From NCBI GenBank assembly GCA_022361315.1, contig JAKSBB010000779.1:1-10055 (forward strand): DNA of 10,055 nucleotides. The letters run 5' to 3'. Below are positions 1 through 6,283 of the stretch, piece by piece. A program made the position numbers and the translations under genes. Source of the stretch: Desulfobacterales bacterium (lineage in GTDB: Bacteria; Desulfobacterota; Desulfobacteria; Desulfobacterales; Desulfobacteraceae). The notes under the pieces are model-generated. The model saw only the letters and a list, made by a program, of their open reading frames with translations. It searched no databases and was not told where the DNA came from. Position 1 is the first letter of the stretch, and every line of letters starts with the position of its first letter.

Positions 1-408
1 CTGAATAAGGCCGGGATACGGCACATCGATATCCTTATTTTCGGCGGTGCCGGCAAAGGCAAAGGTATTGAGAATGCTGTTGCCAATGCAAAACTGGTCA
101 ATACCACAAAACCCGTGGGCGTCTCCATGACCACCATGGGGGCATTTGGAGAAAGCCAGTTGGCGGAGGATGTTCAAACCGGGAAATTTGTTCCCGCCAC
201 GGAACGTGAGGTGCTGGAGGAGCAGAAAAAGATGATCGAGCTGATTGAGGTGGATACCGTTTATTTAGGGATTCACGGGATCAATTCCGTCACCTTTGAT
301 GCCGTTTTGCCCAGGGACAGGGAAAAGGCCCTGAAAATGGTGGATGACGGTGCCAGGCGGCTGGGGGATAAAATTCTGGACAGTGTGCCGGAGCGGCATG
401 CCATTTAA
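1..408 (+). CDS. Probable radical SAM protein, C-terminal part (5' end outside window)
   Basis: The reading frame is open from base 1 to a TAA at 406-408, giving about 135 residues; the start lies upstream of the window. The visible part has a strand-glycine segment (ILIFGGAGKGKG), a region TTMGAFGESQLAEDVQTGKF, then an acidic helix (EREVLEEQKKMIELI), a VYLGIHGINS stretch and LPRDREKAL near the end. This order (a 'G-T-L...G-F' strip, an 'E-x-L-x-E' helix, an 'H-x-x-N' element, then 'LPxDxE') resembles the C-terminal half of a group of radical SAM (Elp3/MiaB/NifB-like) proteins. The CxxxCxxC iron-sulfur motif would be in the missing N-terminal part, so the assignment cannot be confirmed here. 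The reaction is unknown. The gene converges on the AraC-family gene, 56 bases away. Alternative: an uncharacterised TIM-barrel enzyme. Confidence 0.5.
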   Translation: MNKAGIRHIDILIFGGAGKGKGIENAVANAKLVNTTKPVGVSMTTMGAFGESQLAEDVQTGKFVPATEREVLEEQKKMIELIEVDTVYLGIHGINSVTFDAVLPRDREKALKMVDDGARRLGDKILDSVPERHAI

Positions 409-414
409 CCGATG

Positions 415-454
415 GCGATTTATTGCTCGGCCGGACAGATTGCCTTCAAATCGC
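415..454 (+). terminator. Possible weak terminator between convergent genes
   Basis: Arms GCGATTT (415-421) and AAATCGC (448-454) are perfectly complementary over 7 bp around a 26-base loop. On the plus strand a T-rich stretch (463-476) follows, but only after an 8-base gap. It lies just past the stop of the first gene and in front of the end of the convergent regulator gene. The long loop and the gap make it a weak candidate. Confidence 0.25.
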
Positions 455-464
455 TAAACCACTT

Positions 465-1280
465 TTATTTATTTTTGAAGTAGTTCCCCGGTGTGACCCC
501 CAAAGCCTTTTTGAACATAGCGCTGAAGGCACTTTGGGATGAATAACCCAGGTCCTGGGCAATGTGGGCGATGGGGCGGTTACCGGCAATACGGCTGAGG
601 GCCTCAAGCAGCCTGGCCTGCTGGCGCCACTGGCCGAAGGTCATGTCGGTCTGGGTTTTGAAATTCCGGGCCAGGGTGCGGGAGGTGGTACCCAGGCGAT
701 CGGCCCACGCCTCAAGGGTGGTTTTATCGCTGGGGTGGTCTTTCAGATAGGCGGCTATTTTCCGGATGGGGCCTTGATCCGGTACGGGCAAATGCAGCGG
801 GGCAGCGGGTGTGGTCTTTAGAAGATCCAGTATCAGGCGGCAGATACGGCCTTCCATACCGTCCGGATTGTAGAGGGCAGGGAAGGTCACAGCTTCGGCG
901 ATCAGTTCCCGCATCAAGGGGGTGATGGCCATGACCTGGCAACTGGCAGGTAAGCCCGTAATGATCCGCGGGGCGAAATATATGTTTCTCAGGGTGACGG
1001 TGTGGATGAATTTAATGGCATGCATGGTACCGGGGGGAATCCAGACGGCTCTCTGGGGAGGGATAACCCAGATGGCCCCGTCTGCCGTGGCCTGCATAAC
1101 GCCGCTGGAGGCATAGAGAAGCTGGCCGAGTTTATGTGAATGCAGGGGTTCATCACTGCCTTTCCGACGCACATCCTGTCTGAATGTCATGTCCCGGGGG
1201 AAATCCTCCAGTTGCCCTACCTTCAGGGCGGAGGGGGGAGATGAAACAAGAGATGTCTTATTTGCGATATTTTTTGTCAT
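465..1280 (-). CDS. AraC-family transcriptional regulator with N-terminal cupin-like sensor
   Basis: A 271-residue protein from the ATG at 1278-1280. The N-terminal half is an AraC-type ligand-binding cupin (about residues 45-95, with LHSHKLGQLLYASSGV and PPQRAVWIPPGTMHAI, the histidine/proline-rich strands of this class). The C-terminal part is a double helix-turn-helix DNA-binding domain (about 172-269): TLEAWADRLGTTSRTLARNF for the first HTH and IAHIAQDLGYSSQSAFSAMF for the second, closed by the usual GVTPGNYF. It is a cytoplasmic activator or repressor. The frame is open up to 1391, but those extra residues run into the divergent transporter gene and are not conserved-looking. No strong Shine-Dalgarno marks any of the ATGs at 1280, 1310 or 1325, so the start is uncertain; an internal ATG at 1190 has GGAGG 14 bases upstream. 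It sits head to head with an MFS gene, which it probably controls. The effector is unknown. Confidence 0.88.
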   Translation of the reverse strand: MTKNIANKTSLVSSPPSALKVGQLEDFPRDMTFRQDVRRKGSDEPLHSHKLGQLLYASSGVMQATADGAIWVIPPQRAVWIPPGTMHAIKFIHTVTLRNIYFAPRIITGLPASCQVMAITPLMRELIAEAVTFPALYNPDGMEGRICRLILDLLKTTPAAPLHLPVPDQGPIRKIAAYLKDHPSDKTTLEAWADRLGTTSRTLARNFKTQTDMTFGQWRQQARLLEALSRIAGNRPIAHIAQDLGYSSQSAFSAMFKKALGVTPGNYFKNK

Positions 1281-1298
1281 ATATGTGTATATACGACA
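1275..1298. promoter_or_regulatory. Imperfect palindrome in the AraC/MFS divergent region, possible operator
   Basis: A 24-bp dyad with TGTC and GACA at its ends and TATAT/ATATA inside: 9 of the 12 base pairs match, and the mismatches are at the fifth pair and the central two. It covers the likely ATG of the AraC-family gene (1278-1280) and lies about 70-90 bases ahead of the transporter start. That position would suit autoregulation of the regulator and control of the transporter. AraC-family sites are often direct repeats, so this may belong to another factor or be chance in AT-rich DNA. Confidence 0.35.
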
Positions 1299-1366
1299 TT
1301 TTGAATCCATTTTAAAGTGGGGCATGTTTAACCGTGTATGAACGAGTTTATTGGAAAGGATTAAAT

Positions 1367-2581
1367 ATGTCCCCCGCATCAAACCAGACATTAAAAAAGG
1401 GGTGGCTACGTCCTGAGATGCTGTTGTTCCTCATGGCGGCGGCCATGCCGCTCTCCTTCGGCACCTGGCAGGCATTGCTGAATAATTTTACCATTGAACG
1501 CGCCGCCTTTACCGGGGTGGAGATCGGGATTCTTCAGTCCCTTCGGGAAATTCCGGGGTTTCTGGCATTTGCCGTGGTCTTTGTCCTCCTCCTGATGCGG
1601 GAGCAGACCCTGGCCGTGGTCTCCCTGCTGATGCTGGGAATCGGGACGGCCATCACCGGTTTCTTTCCCAGCGTAATAGGGCTTTATGCCACCACCATAC
1701 TGATGTCCACGGGGTTTCACTATTATGAAACCGTCAACCAGTCCCTACAGCTGCAATGGTTTGACAAGGAAAACGCCGCCTATAATATGGGGCGAATGGT
1801 GGCCATCGGATCATTCGCATCTTTGATTGCCTTCGGACTGGTCTGGCTGATGCTGGATATGATGCAAGTCTCCATGGAGGTGGTCTATCTGGTCAGCGGC
1901 GGGGCAACCGTGGCCATCGCCATCTTCTGCTGGCTGGCATTTCCCCAGTTTCCGGAAAAGGTGGCCCAGCACAAAAAGATCATCCTTCGCAAACGGTATT
2001 GGTTGTTCTATGCCCTTCAGTTTCTGGGGGGCGCCCGCCGTCAGATTTTTGTGGTCTTTGCAGGCTTTCTGATGGTGGAGCGGTTCGGGTTTGATGCCGG
2101 GGCCATTTCCGTGATGTTCCTTGCCAACGGCGCGTTGAATATGGTTTGTGCCCCGCAGATCGGACGGCTCATCGGCAAATGGGGGGAACGCCGGACCCTG
2201 ACGGTGGAATACATCGGGCTTGTCGTGATTTTTCTGGGCTATGCCTTTGTTCAGAGTCCCTGGATTGCCGTTGTCCTCTATATTCTGGACCATCTCTTTT
2301 TTGCCATGGCCATTGCTATGAAAACCTACTTTCAGAAAATTGCTGATCCCAAGGATATGGCCCCTACGGCAGGGGTCTCCTTCACCATTAATCATATTGC
2401 TGCAGTGGTGTTGCCTGCGGCCTATGGCGGTCTGTGGATCATTTCGCCGGCTGCGGTGTTTGTTACCGGTGCTGCACTGGCTTTTGTGTCCCTGGTGCTG
2501 TCGCGGTTTGTGCCTCTGCATCCCGAAGCGGGCAATGAGGTCTGCTGGCGTTCCAAGCCTGCTTCAGATCCGCTTCAGTAA
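1367..2581 (+). CDS. MFS transporter
   Basis: A 404-residue, very hydrophobic protein of normal major-facilitator size, with about 12 membrane segments in two halves joined by a basic cytoplasmic loop (about residues 193-212, with several Lys/Arg). In the second half GRLIGKWGERR (266-276) corresponds to the MFS motif A loop between helices 8 and 9; the first-half copy is not recognisable. A polar strip HYYETVNQSLQLQW (118-131) near helix 4 could line the substrate path. I chose the ATG at 1367 because AAAGGA ends 6 bases upstream. A GTG at 1334 in the same frame has no such site. It transports a small solute across the inner membrane by a proton-coupled or exchange mechanism (family knowledge); direction and substrate cannot be read from sequence. 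It is divergent from the AraC-family regulator, which probably controls it. It ends 25 bases from the convergent dehydrogenase-like gene. Confidence 0.85.
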   Translation: MSPASNQTLKKGWLRPEMLLFLMAAAMPLSFGTWQALLNNFTIERAAFTGVEIGILQSLREIPGFLAFAVVFVLLLMREQTLAVVSLLMLGIGTAITGFFPSVIGLYATTILMSTGFHYYETVNQSLQLQWFDKENAAYNMGRMVAIGSFASLIAFGLVWLMLDMMQVSMEVVYLVSGGATVAIAIFCWLAFPQFPEKVAQHKKIILRKRYWLFYALQFLGGARRQIFVVFAGFLMVERFGFDAGAISVMFLANGALNMVCAPQIGRLIGKWGERRTLTVEYIGLVVIFLGYAFVQSPWIAVVLYILDHLFFAMAIAMKTYFQKIADPKDMAPTAGVSFTINHIAAVVLPAAYGGLWIISPAAVFVTGAALAFVSLVLSRFVPLHPEAGNEVCWRSKPASDPLQ

Positions 2582-2606
2582 TTAACTCTACAGCATTTCT
2601 TGGGAT

Positions 2607-3740
2607 TCAGGTGGGAATCAGGTTTTCCTGCCGGATCACCGCCTTGAGCCCCTGATCCGGCGTCACCTCACCGTTCAAAATACGGCACATGGTTTCAATG
2701 ACAGGGCAGCGGCACCCCAGGCGGCGCAGGAACTCTCTTGTGGGCAGGGCGGAAACAAAGCTTTCGATGGTGGCCTCTTGGGAGATGGCGGCCACGGCCT
2801 GGGGGGCGGTAAGGCCTTCCCGGGTTTTCCGCACAAAAGCCTGGCCGGCGTTGAAGTTCCGGGTGAACCGAAACAGGTGGTAGTCGCTCATGGCACCCCC
2901 GGCCAGGGGGACGGAACGGAAATGGAAGGGCAGGCGCTGCAGACGCCGGGCCAGGGCATGCCACTTCTTAGGAAACTGAACGATAAAAGCGGCCCGTTCA
3001 AATTCACTCAGGCCCATGGTGGCCACGGTGGAGACGCTGGAATAGCCGAACACTTCACTGGTCATGCCCGTGGCCAGGGAATGGATGTTTTTCATGGGGC
3101 CGGCAAGACTGAGCTTTCGGCGGTTATAAGTTTCGTAGATCATGAGGTTGGACCCGGAGAAAAATTCGGTGATGCGCCGGGTATTGGCTCTATATCCCGC
3201 CAGCTCAATGAGCATGGGATCCCCCAGGGCAAATTCAAAGGCCAGGTTACCCCCCAGGGCCACCACAGCCTGACAGCCGAGCACCTCATCCATGATTTCG
3301 TGGGGAAACTCCAGACTTTCGGTCTCCATACCCTTGGAAACCGAGAGTACTTCACAGTCGGAAAATGCTGAAACGGGAATGCCGCAGTCGATCATCCGGA
3401 CCAGGACCTCACGGATACGGCTGGAAGGAATGGCCGGAATGAAAAGCCTGCGGACCTGCCCCCTGAAGTTCATTTGAAACGTGTCCAGGCTGCAGAAGTT
3501 CACGTTTCCCGGCATCCTGATCTTTTCCTGAAGGTCAGGGCTGTCGGCTTTCTCGATTTTATCTCCGAAAAAGGATGACACCAGACCCGTGGCCGTGGCC
3601 TCATCCACCTTATTTTGATCCCGCATGACAAACAGGAATTGCCAGTCCGGATGGCGTAGGGCAAGGGTTTTGGTCAGGGCCCATCCGAATCTGCCGCCGA
3701 TGGTTACCGCGTCCGGTTGCTGGTTCAGTGTGTCTGGCAT
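2607..3740 (-). CDS. Diverged glycerol-3-phosphate dehydrogenase (GpsA)-like protein
   Basis: A 377-residue protein from the ATG at 3738-3740, preceded by GGGGGAG. GpsA reduces dihydroxyacetone phosphate to sn-glycerol-3-phosphate with NAD(P)H. Hallmarks seen in order: TIGGRFGWALTKTLA (13-27) at the Rossmann position; VLSVSKGMETES (131-142) like the family's K-S-K-G-I strip; VVALGGNLAFEFALGDP (159-175) matching its 'SGPxFAxEvaxGxP'; AGPMKNIHSLATGM (213-226), where K217 and N218 align with the catalytic Lys-Asn; MGLSEFERA (242-250); and FTRNFNAG (292-299) at the SRN substrate site. Deviations: the glycine motif is one residue short of GxGxxG, the usual 'GxGD' reads AMSD (283-286), and the protein is about 40 residues longer than usual. 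An upstream in-frame extension to 3887 is rejected because it crosses a good promoter. It lies downstream of an equally diverged epimerase-like gene. I infer a changed substrate or a non-enzymatic role. Confidence 0.7.
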   Translation of the reverse strand: MPDTLNQQPDAVTIGGRFGWALTKTLALRHPDWQFLFVMRDQNKVDEATATGLVSSFFGDKIEKADSPDLQEKIRMPGNVNFCSLDTFQMNFRGQVRRLFIPAIPSSRIREVLVRMIDCGIPVSAFSDCEVLSVSKGMETESLEFPHEIMDEVLGCQAVVALGGNLAFEFALGDPMLIELAGYRANTRRITEFFSGSNLMIYETYNRRKLSLAGPMKNIHSLATGMTSEVFGYSSVSTVATMGLSEFERAAFIVQFPKKWHALARRLQRLPFHFRSVPLAGGAMSDYHLFRFTRNFNAGQAFVRKTREGLTAPQAVAAISQEATIESFVSALPTREFLRRLGCRCPVIETMCRILNGEVTPDQGLKAVIRQENLIPT

Positions 3741-3784
3741 ATCTCCCCCGGAAGTTTGTCCTAAGTCCGTTATCGAAGAGTTAC

Positions 3785-3812
3785 ACTCTAATGGATCGGG
3801 GAAAAATGTCAA
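3785..3812 (-). promoter_or_regulatory. Sigma70-like promoter for the GpsA-like gene
   Basis: On the minus strand TTGACA (3807-3812, consensus -35) is followed after 16 bases by TAGAGT (3785-3790, 4 of 6 matches to TATAAT). Transcription would start near 3778, giving a leader of about 38 bases before the ATG at 3740, with the ribosome-binding site inside it. This supports the short start of that gene. Confidence 0.5.
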
Positions 3813-3856
3813 CACGGGTAAAGGGAAAATGGGGATGCATTTGAAAAGGTGGGAAA

Positions 3857-3902
3857 GTCCCGGCAGCCTTAGGTTCTGAAGGAACACGTTTTCTGCCGGG
3901 AC
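3857..3902 (-). terminator. Perfect 10-bp stem-loop after the epimerase-like gene
   Basis: Arms GTCCCGGCAG (3857-3866) and CTGCCGGGAC (3893-3902) are perfectly complementary. The 26-base loop has a further small inner pairing GTTC/GAAC (3873-3876 with 3882-3885). It starts about 19 bases past the stop of the epimerase-like gene. In the minus direction it is followed by a mixed pyrimidine stretch with TTT and TTTT runs, not a clean U-tract, so it may be a poor intrinsic terminator or an mRNA 3'-end stabiliser. Confidence 0.45.
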
Positions 3903-3920
3903 GGGGATCGTATAGGCGGG

Positions 3921-5087
3921 TTATTCGTTATACTGGGTTTTTGCGGCAATATCCGCCCGGGTGTATGCCCGGAGTACACCTGCGATACGGCCCGGGGTGT
4001 TGTCCTGCTCAAAGGGGGAGGTCAGAAACATCAATCCAATTTTAAATTCAGGGCAGATCGCCTGTGCCAGGGCATTGTCCACAGTTTCCTTATTCAGGTT
4101 TTCTTGGCCTGCAGGGGCCGGCACCATGTGTCCCGGATTTTCCCTGTCCTTGAGGCGGTCACCCACCAGGACCACCGGTGTCCTTAAGGCGGCGGCATCG
4201 GTGACACAGCGGTCGGTGTTGCCGACGATGGCTCTGCAGTGGGTCATGGCGGCAATAATTTCCGCCTCATCGGAGATGAATGCCACACGGCCGGGGTGGC
4301 GACGGACCAGTTCTTCCATCTCGTTCTGCATGATCTGTGCAAACCCTTTGGGGCCGGGGTGTTCGCAGAGTATTTTAAAGGGGGCGTACTTGGGGTTTTC
4401 AAGGGCGTCGGTTACCGCCTTCATTAACTGGCGATTCCGGGAACCGATGGCCCTGTCCGGCGTCATGGAGACAAAGATAAATTCATCGGCCGGATCAAAA
4501 CCCATTGCTGTGCAGAATTCTTCCTTTCCGGGCACCCCGGTGTTCAGAAGGTGGTCCACTGAAAGATCGCCGACGTTGAAGACACGGTCCGGATGTTCCC
4601 CGAAGCCTACAACTCTGCGACGATAGGTTTCCGTGGCGGTAAAGTGGAGGTTGGCGATCTTGGTGATGCCGAAGCCGTGGGCATCGTCCCAGACCCCGTA
4701 ATCGGATTCGCCGCCCTGAATGTGCGCCACCGGAATATCCGAGAGGAAGGCTGCCACCGCTGCGGAGAAGGTGGTGAAGCTGTGGCCGAAAAGCACCACA
4801 ATCTCAGGATCTATATCTCTCAGGGCCGCGGCAAATGCCTGCTGTTCCTGGTCGGCGGAGGTGCGTGTATAAGTCCCCCCCGGGGCGACTGAGATTTCCA
4901 GGGACTGATCCGTATAGTCCGCCCCGGCATCGATGCTGGCAAAGCTCAGCTCAATGTCACGGGTGCTGTGCCGGTAGGTGGCCAGCACGGTCAGATCCGC
5001 TTCCGGATCTGCCTGAAGGGTGTCGATTAACGGCTTAAGCAAGCTGTGGCTTCTCAGGGTGTCTGTGATGATGCAGATTTTTTTCAT
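3921..5087 (-). CDS. UDP-GlcNAc 2-epimerase (WecB/NeuC)-like protein, altered active site
   Basis: A 388-residue protein, the usual length of this GT-B-fold family, with GAGG 5 bases before its ATG (5085-5087). The family converts UDP-GlcNAc to UDP-ManNAc or, in NeuC-type hydrolysing members, to ManNAc plus UDP. Signatures seen: the N-terminal Rossmann strand KICIITDTLRSHSLLKPL (3-20); AHIQGGE (121-127) like NeuC's 'HIHGGE'; GVWDDAHGFGITKIANLHF (131-149) like 'GAxDExxRHAITKxxHLHF'; and RVFNVGDLSVDHL (168-180) like 'VFxVGxxGLD'. Deviations, aligned by eye: the 'GD' catalytic Asp position reads G101-H102; the 'VTxHP' histidine is replaced by T209 in VSMTP; and the UDP-binding 'GNSSSG' reads GNTDRC (289-294). 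E127 and D134/D135 remain. It may act on another nucleotide-linked or phosphorylated substrate, or be a non-catalytic homologue. The GpsA-like gene follows 180 bases downstream on the same strand. Confidence 0.75.
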   Translation of the reverse strand: MKKICIITDTLRSHSLLKPLIDTLQADPEADLTVLATYRHSTRDIELSFASIDAGADYTDQSLEISVAPGGTYTRTSADQEQQAFAAALRDIDPEIVVLFGHSFTTFSAAVAAFLSDIPVAHIQGGESDYGVWDDAHGFGITKIANLHFTATETYRRRVVGFGEHPDRVFNVGDLSVDHLLNTGVPGKEEFCTAMGFDPADEFIFVSMTPDRAIGSRNRQLMKAVTDALENPKYAPFKILCEHPGPKGFAQIMQNEMEELVRRHPGRVAFISDEAEIIAAMTHCRAIVGNTDRCVTDAAALRTPVVLVGDRLKDRENPGHMVPAPAGQENLNKETVDNALAQAICPEFKIGLMFLTSPFEQDNTPGRIAGVLRAYTRADIAAKTQYNE

Positions 5088-5328
5088 ACCATCCTCATTG
5101 CGTCATGCAGGTTTCGGAAAGGGAAAAATTTTCCGGTTCATTCCTTGTTACGGGGATAAATTGCAGATTCTGTGCCGATCTGGGGCTGCTTGAGAAAAAT
5201 GACGACCGCATTGACGTATTTATATGAAGTGCTCCGTGCTCTTCTTTATTTGGCGGGCGTTTTGATCTGTTTTGTATCATTCATCCCGGGCTGGAATGTG
5301 CTTACCGAGTCTAAAATAAATTTTGTCT
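5088..5328. other. Intergenic region between the divergent epimerase-like and GntR genes
   Basis: No convincing gene lies here. It contains a short 13-bp dyad, GGAAAA-A-TTTTCC (5122-5134), 35 bases ahead of the epimerase-like start, which could be an operator or chance. It also has an imperfect dyad CATTC/GAATG around CCCGGG (about 5279-5299). I find no clear sigma70 promoter for the epimerase-like gene: TATAAA on the minus strand (complement at about 5219-5224) lacks a good -35. An open frame over 5172-5369 is discussed among the rejected items. Confidence 0.4.
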
Positions 5329-5357
5329 TGACACTGATCAGATCAGTGTCATATGAA
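5328..5357 (+). promoter_or_regulatory. Promoter of the GntR-family gene
   Basis: TTGACA (5328-5333), a perfect -35, is followed after 18 bases by TATGAA (5352-5357, 4 of 6 to the -10 consensus). The start would be near 5364, leaving a leader of about 20 bases with AAGGGAGG (5375-5382) as a strong ribosome-binding site 4 bases before the ATG at 5387. The palindrome described next fills the spacer. Confidence 0.6.
5329..5351. promoter_or_regulatory. Perfect 23-bp palindromic operator in the GntR gene promoter
   Basis: Arms TGACACTGATC (5329-5339) and GATCAGTGTCA (5341-5351) are exact inverted repeats of 11 bp around a single central A. It overlaps five bases of the -35 box and the whole spacer, the classic place for a repressor that blocks its own promoter. 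Odd-length dyads with a short centre are typical of FadR-subfamily GntR regulators (family knowledge). That the downstream regulator binds it is an inference from position. Confidence 0.65.
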
Positions 5358-5386
5358 TGGGTTATATAACCAATAAGGGAGGATGA

Positions 5387-6085
5387 ATGACGATACCGCT
5401 GAAGAAGATTACCGCGTCCGAAGCTGTTGTGGAAAGCCTGAAAGACCGGATCCGTTCCTGTGAGTTCGGCCCCGGGGAAAAACTGCCCAGTGAGCAGGAA
5501 CTGCTCAAGGAGTACGATGTCAGCCGGCTGACCCTGAGGGAAGCCCTGGCCAAACTGGCTGCCTGGGGTGTCATCCAGGTTCACCACGGCAAAGGCGCCT
5601 TTGTCAGCGAAACCGTTTCCGTTCCCGCCCTGGATAATGTGCTTATCCCTCTATTTCCCCAGATCAATGCCGACCGTATGGGAGATCTGGTGGAAGCCAG
5701 AAACAGCATTGAGTCCGAGATTGCCGCCAAAGTTGCCGAAACCAGAACCCGTGAGCAAATCCAGGAGCTGGAACGTCTTCTGGAGTTCAATCCCAAACGG
5801 ATCATTGATGCGGAATCCTTTGCCGAAAGGGATTATACCTTTCACCTGACCCTGGTGCGCCAGGCCGGAAACGACTTCTTCCTGTCCATGTACCAGGCCC
5901 TTCACCTGCAGATCCATACTTTCCTGGTTCAATATGCCCGTAGTGTCATGGACTGGGAAAAAGCATTAAGCCGCCACGTACCCATTTTGGAAGCTATTGT
6001 TGAGCAGGATAAGGAAAAAGCCAGGTTTCTGGCAAGGGAGCACGCCCGCATTTGTGCCTCCCATATTAAAGGCAGCAGGGGATAA
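5387..6085 (+). CDS. GntR-family (FadR/FCD subfamily) transcriptional regulator
   Basis: A 232-residue protein. The N-terminal winged helix-turn-helix covers about residues 8-74: AVVESLKDRIRSCEFGPGEKLPSEQELLKEY, then VSRLTLREALAKLAAWGVI and the wing VHHGKGAFV are textbook GntR elements. The C-terminal FCD ligand-binding domain covers about 99-225; D149, H153, H197 and H219 occupy the D-x3-H...H...H metal-binding pattern of this subfamily, so it probably binds a metal-coordinated carboxylate or related small acid. It is a cytoplasmic dimeric regulator. The ATG at 5387 follows AAGGGAGG by 4 bases; an ATG at 5383 is out of frame. It is the first gene of a plus-strand run with a binding protein, a flavoprotein and an aminotransferase, and likely controls them and itself through the palindrome at its promoter. 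The catabolic context suggests release by a pathway substrate. Confidence 0.92.
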   Translation: MTIPLKKITASEAVVESLKDRIRSCEFGPGEKLPSEQELLKEYDVSRLTLREALAKLAAWGVIQVHHGKGAFVSETVSVPALDNVLIPLFPQINADRMGDLVEARNSIESEIAAKVAETRTREQIQELERLLEFNPKRIIDAESFAERDYTFHLTLVRQAGNDFFLSMYQALHLQIHTFLVQYARSVMDWEKALSRHVPILEAIVEQDKEKARFLAREHARICASHIKGSRG

Positions 6086-6117
6086 GACGCTTTAAGTAAC
6101 AAGCCACCCGCAAGACA

Positions 6118-6134
6118 CCCGGCCACCGGCCGGG
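6118..6134. other. Short GC-rich stem-loop after the GntR gene
   Basis: CCCGGCC (6118-6124) and GGCCGGG (6128-6134) pair perfectly with a 3-base loop, 33 bases past the GntR stop codon. No T-run follows on either strand, so it is not a standard intrinsic terminator. It may stall or protect the 3' end of the regulator mRNA. Confidence 0.4.
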
Positions 6135-6181
6135 AACGAGAAAATATAAATTATAGTACCCCTTTGTATAGAGATGCAGCG

Positions 6182-6209
6182 GCAAAAATGTAAACATTTA
6201 CATCTTTGC
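6182..6209. promoter_or_regulatory. 28-bp near-perfect palindrome upstream of the binding-protein gene
   Basis: The core is ATGTAAA-CA-TTTACAT (6188-6203). It extends outward after one mismatch to GCAAA/TTTGC, so 12 of 13 base pairs match around a 2-base centre. It sits 113 bases ahead of the start of the binding-protein gene and just upstream of a TATAAT sequence (6216-6221), with no well-spaced -35. It looks like a dimeric regulator site. It differs from the GntR operator at 5329-5351. Confidence 0.5.
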
Positions 6210-6228
6210 GTAATATATAATATGTGAT

Positions 6229-6241
6229 ATGCATAATGCAT
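6229..6241. promoter_or_regulatory. 13-bp ATGCAT-A-ATGCAT palindrome
   Basis: Two ATGCAT hexamers separated by one A form both a direct repeat and a perfect dyad. It lies in the AT-rich leader of the binding-protein gene, between two longer palindromes and right after the TATAAT at 6216-6221. Function is unknown, and a chance origin in AT-rich sequence is possible. Confidence 0.3.
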
Positions 6242-6255
6242 GTTATGTAATATTT

Positions 6256-6283
6256 GTTGATAAGAATATCTAATTTTATCAAC
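6256..6283. promoter_or_regulatory. 28-bp dyad GTTGATAA/TTATCAAC in the leader
   Basis: Exact 8-bp inverted arms (6256-6263 and 6276-6283) are separated by 12 bases, ending 38 bases ahead of the binding-protein ATG. The spacing would suit an operator read on one face of the helix or an RNA stem in the 5' leader. The half-site TTGATAA is loosely similar to the TGATC half of the GntR operator, too weakly to assign it. Confidence 0.4.

Noticed and set aside
1334..1366. GTG start for the MFS gene
   Set aside because: The ATG at 1367 has AAAGGA at good spacing; the GTG has no ribosome-binding site.
1281..1391. N-terminal extension of the AraC-family frame by 37 codons
   Set aside because: It overlaps the start of the divergent transporter gene and adds residues with no resemblance to the family.
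3741..3887. N-terminal extension of the GpsA-like frame by 49 codons
   Set aside because: It would cross the TTGACA/TAGAGT promoter and one arm of the stem-loop, has no family similarity, and the ATG at 3740 has a good ribosome-binding site.
5172..5369. A 65-codon open frame on the plus strand with a hydrophobic stretch, in the gap before the GntR gene
   Set aside because: It starts at GTG without a ribosome-binding site. An inner ATG (5199) also lacks one, and the frame runs through the GntR promoter and its palindrome. It is most likely non-coding.
6118..6134. GC-rich hairpin as intrinsic terminator of the GntR gene
   Set aside because: No T-run follows on either strand, so it is listed only as a stem-loop.
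6189..6202. TGTAAA...TTTACA as a TyrR box
   Set aside because: TyrR boxes have six bases between the halves and here there are two. No aromatic amino acid gene is near.
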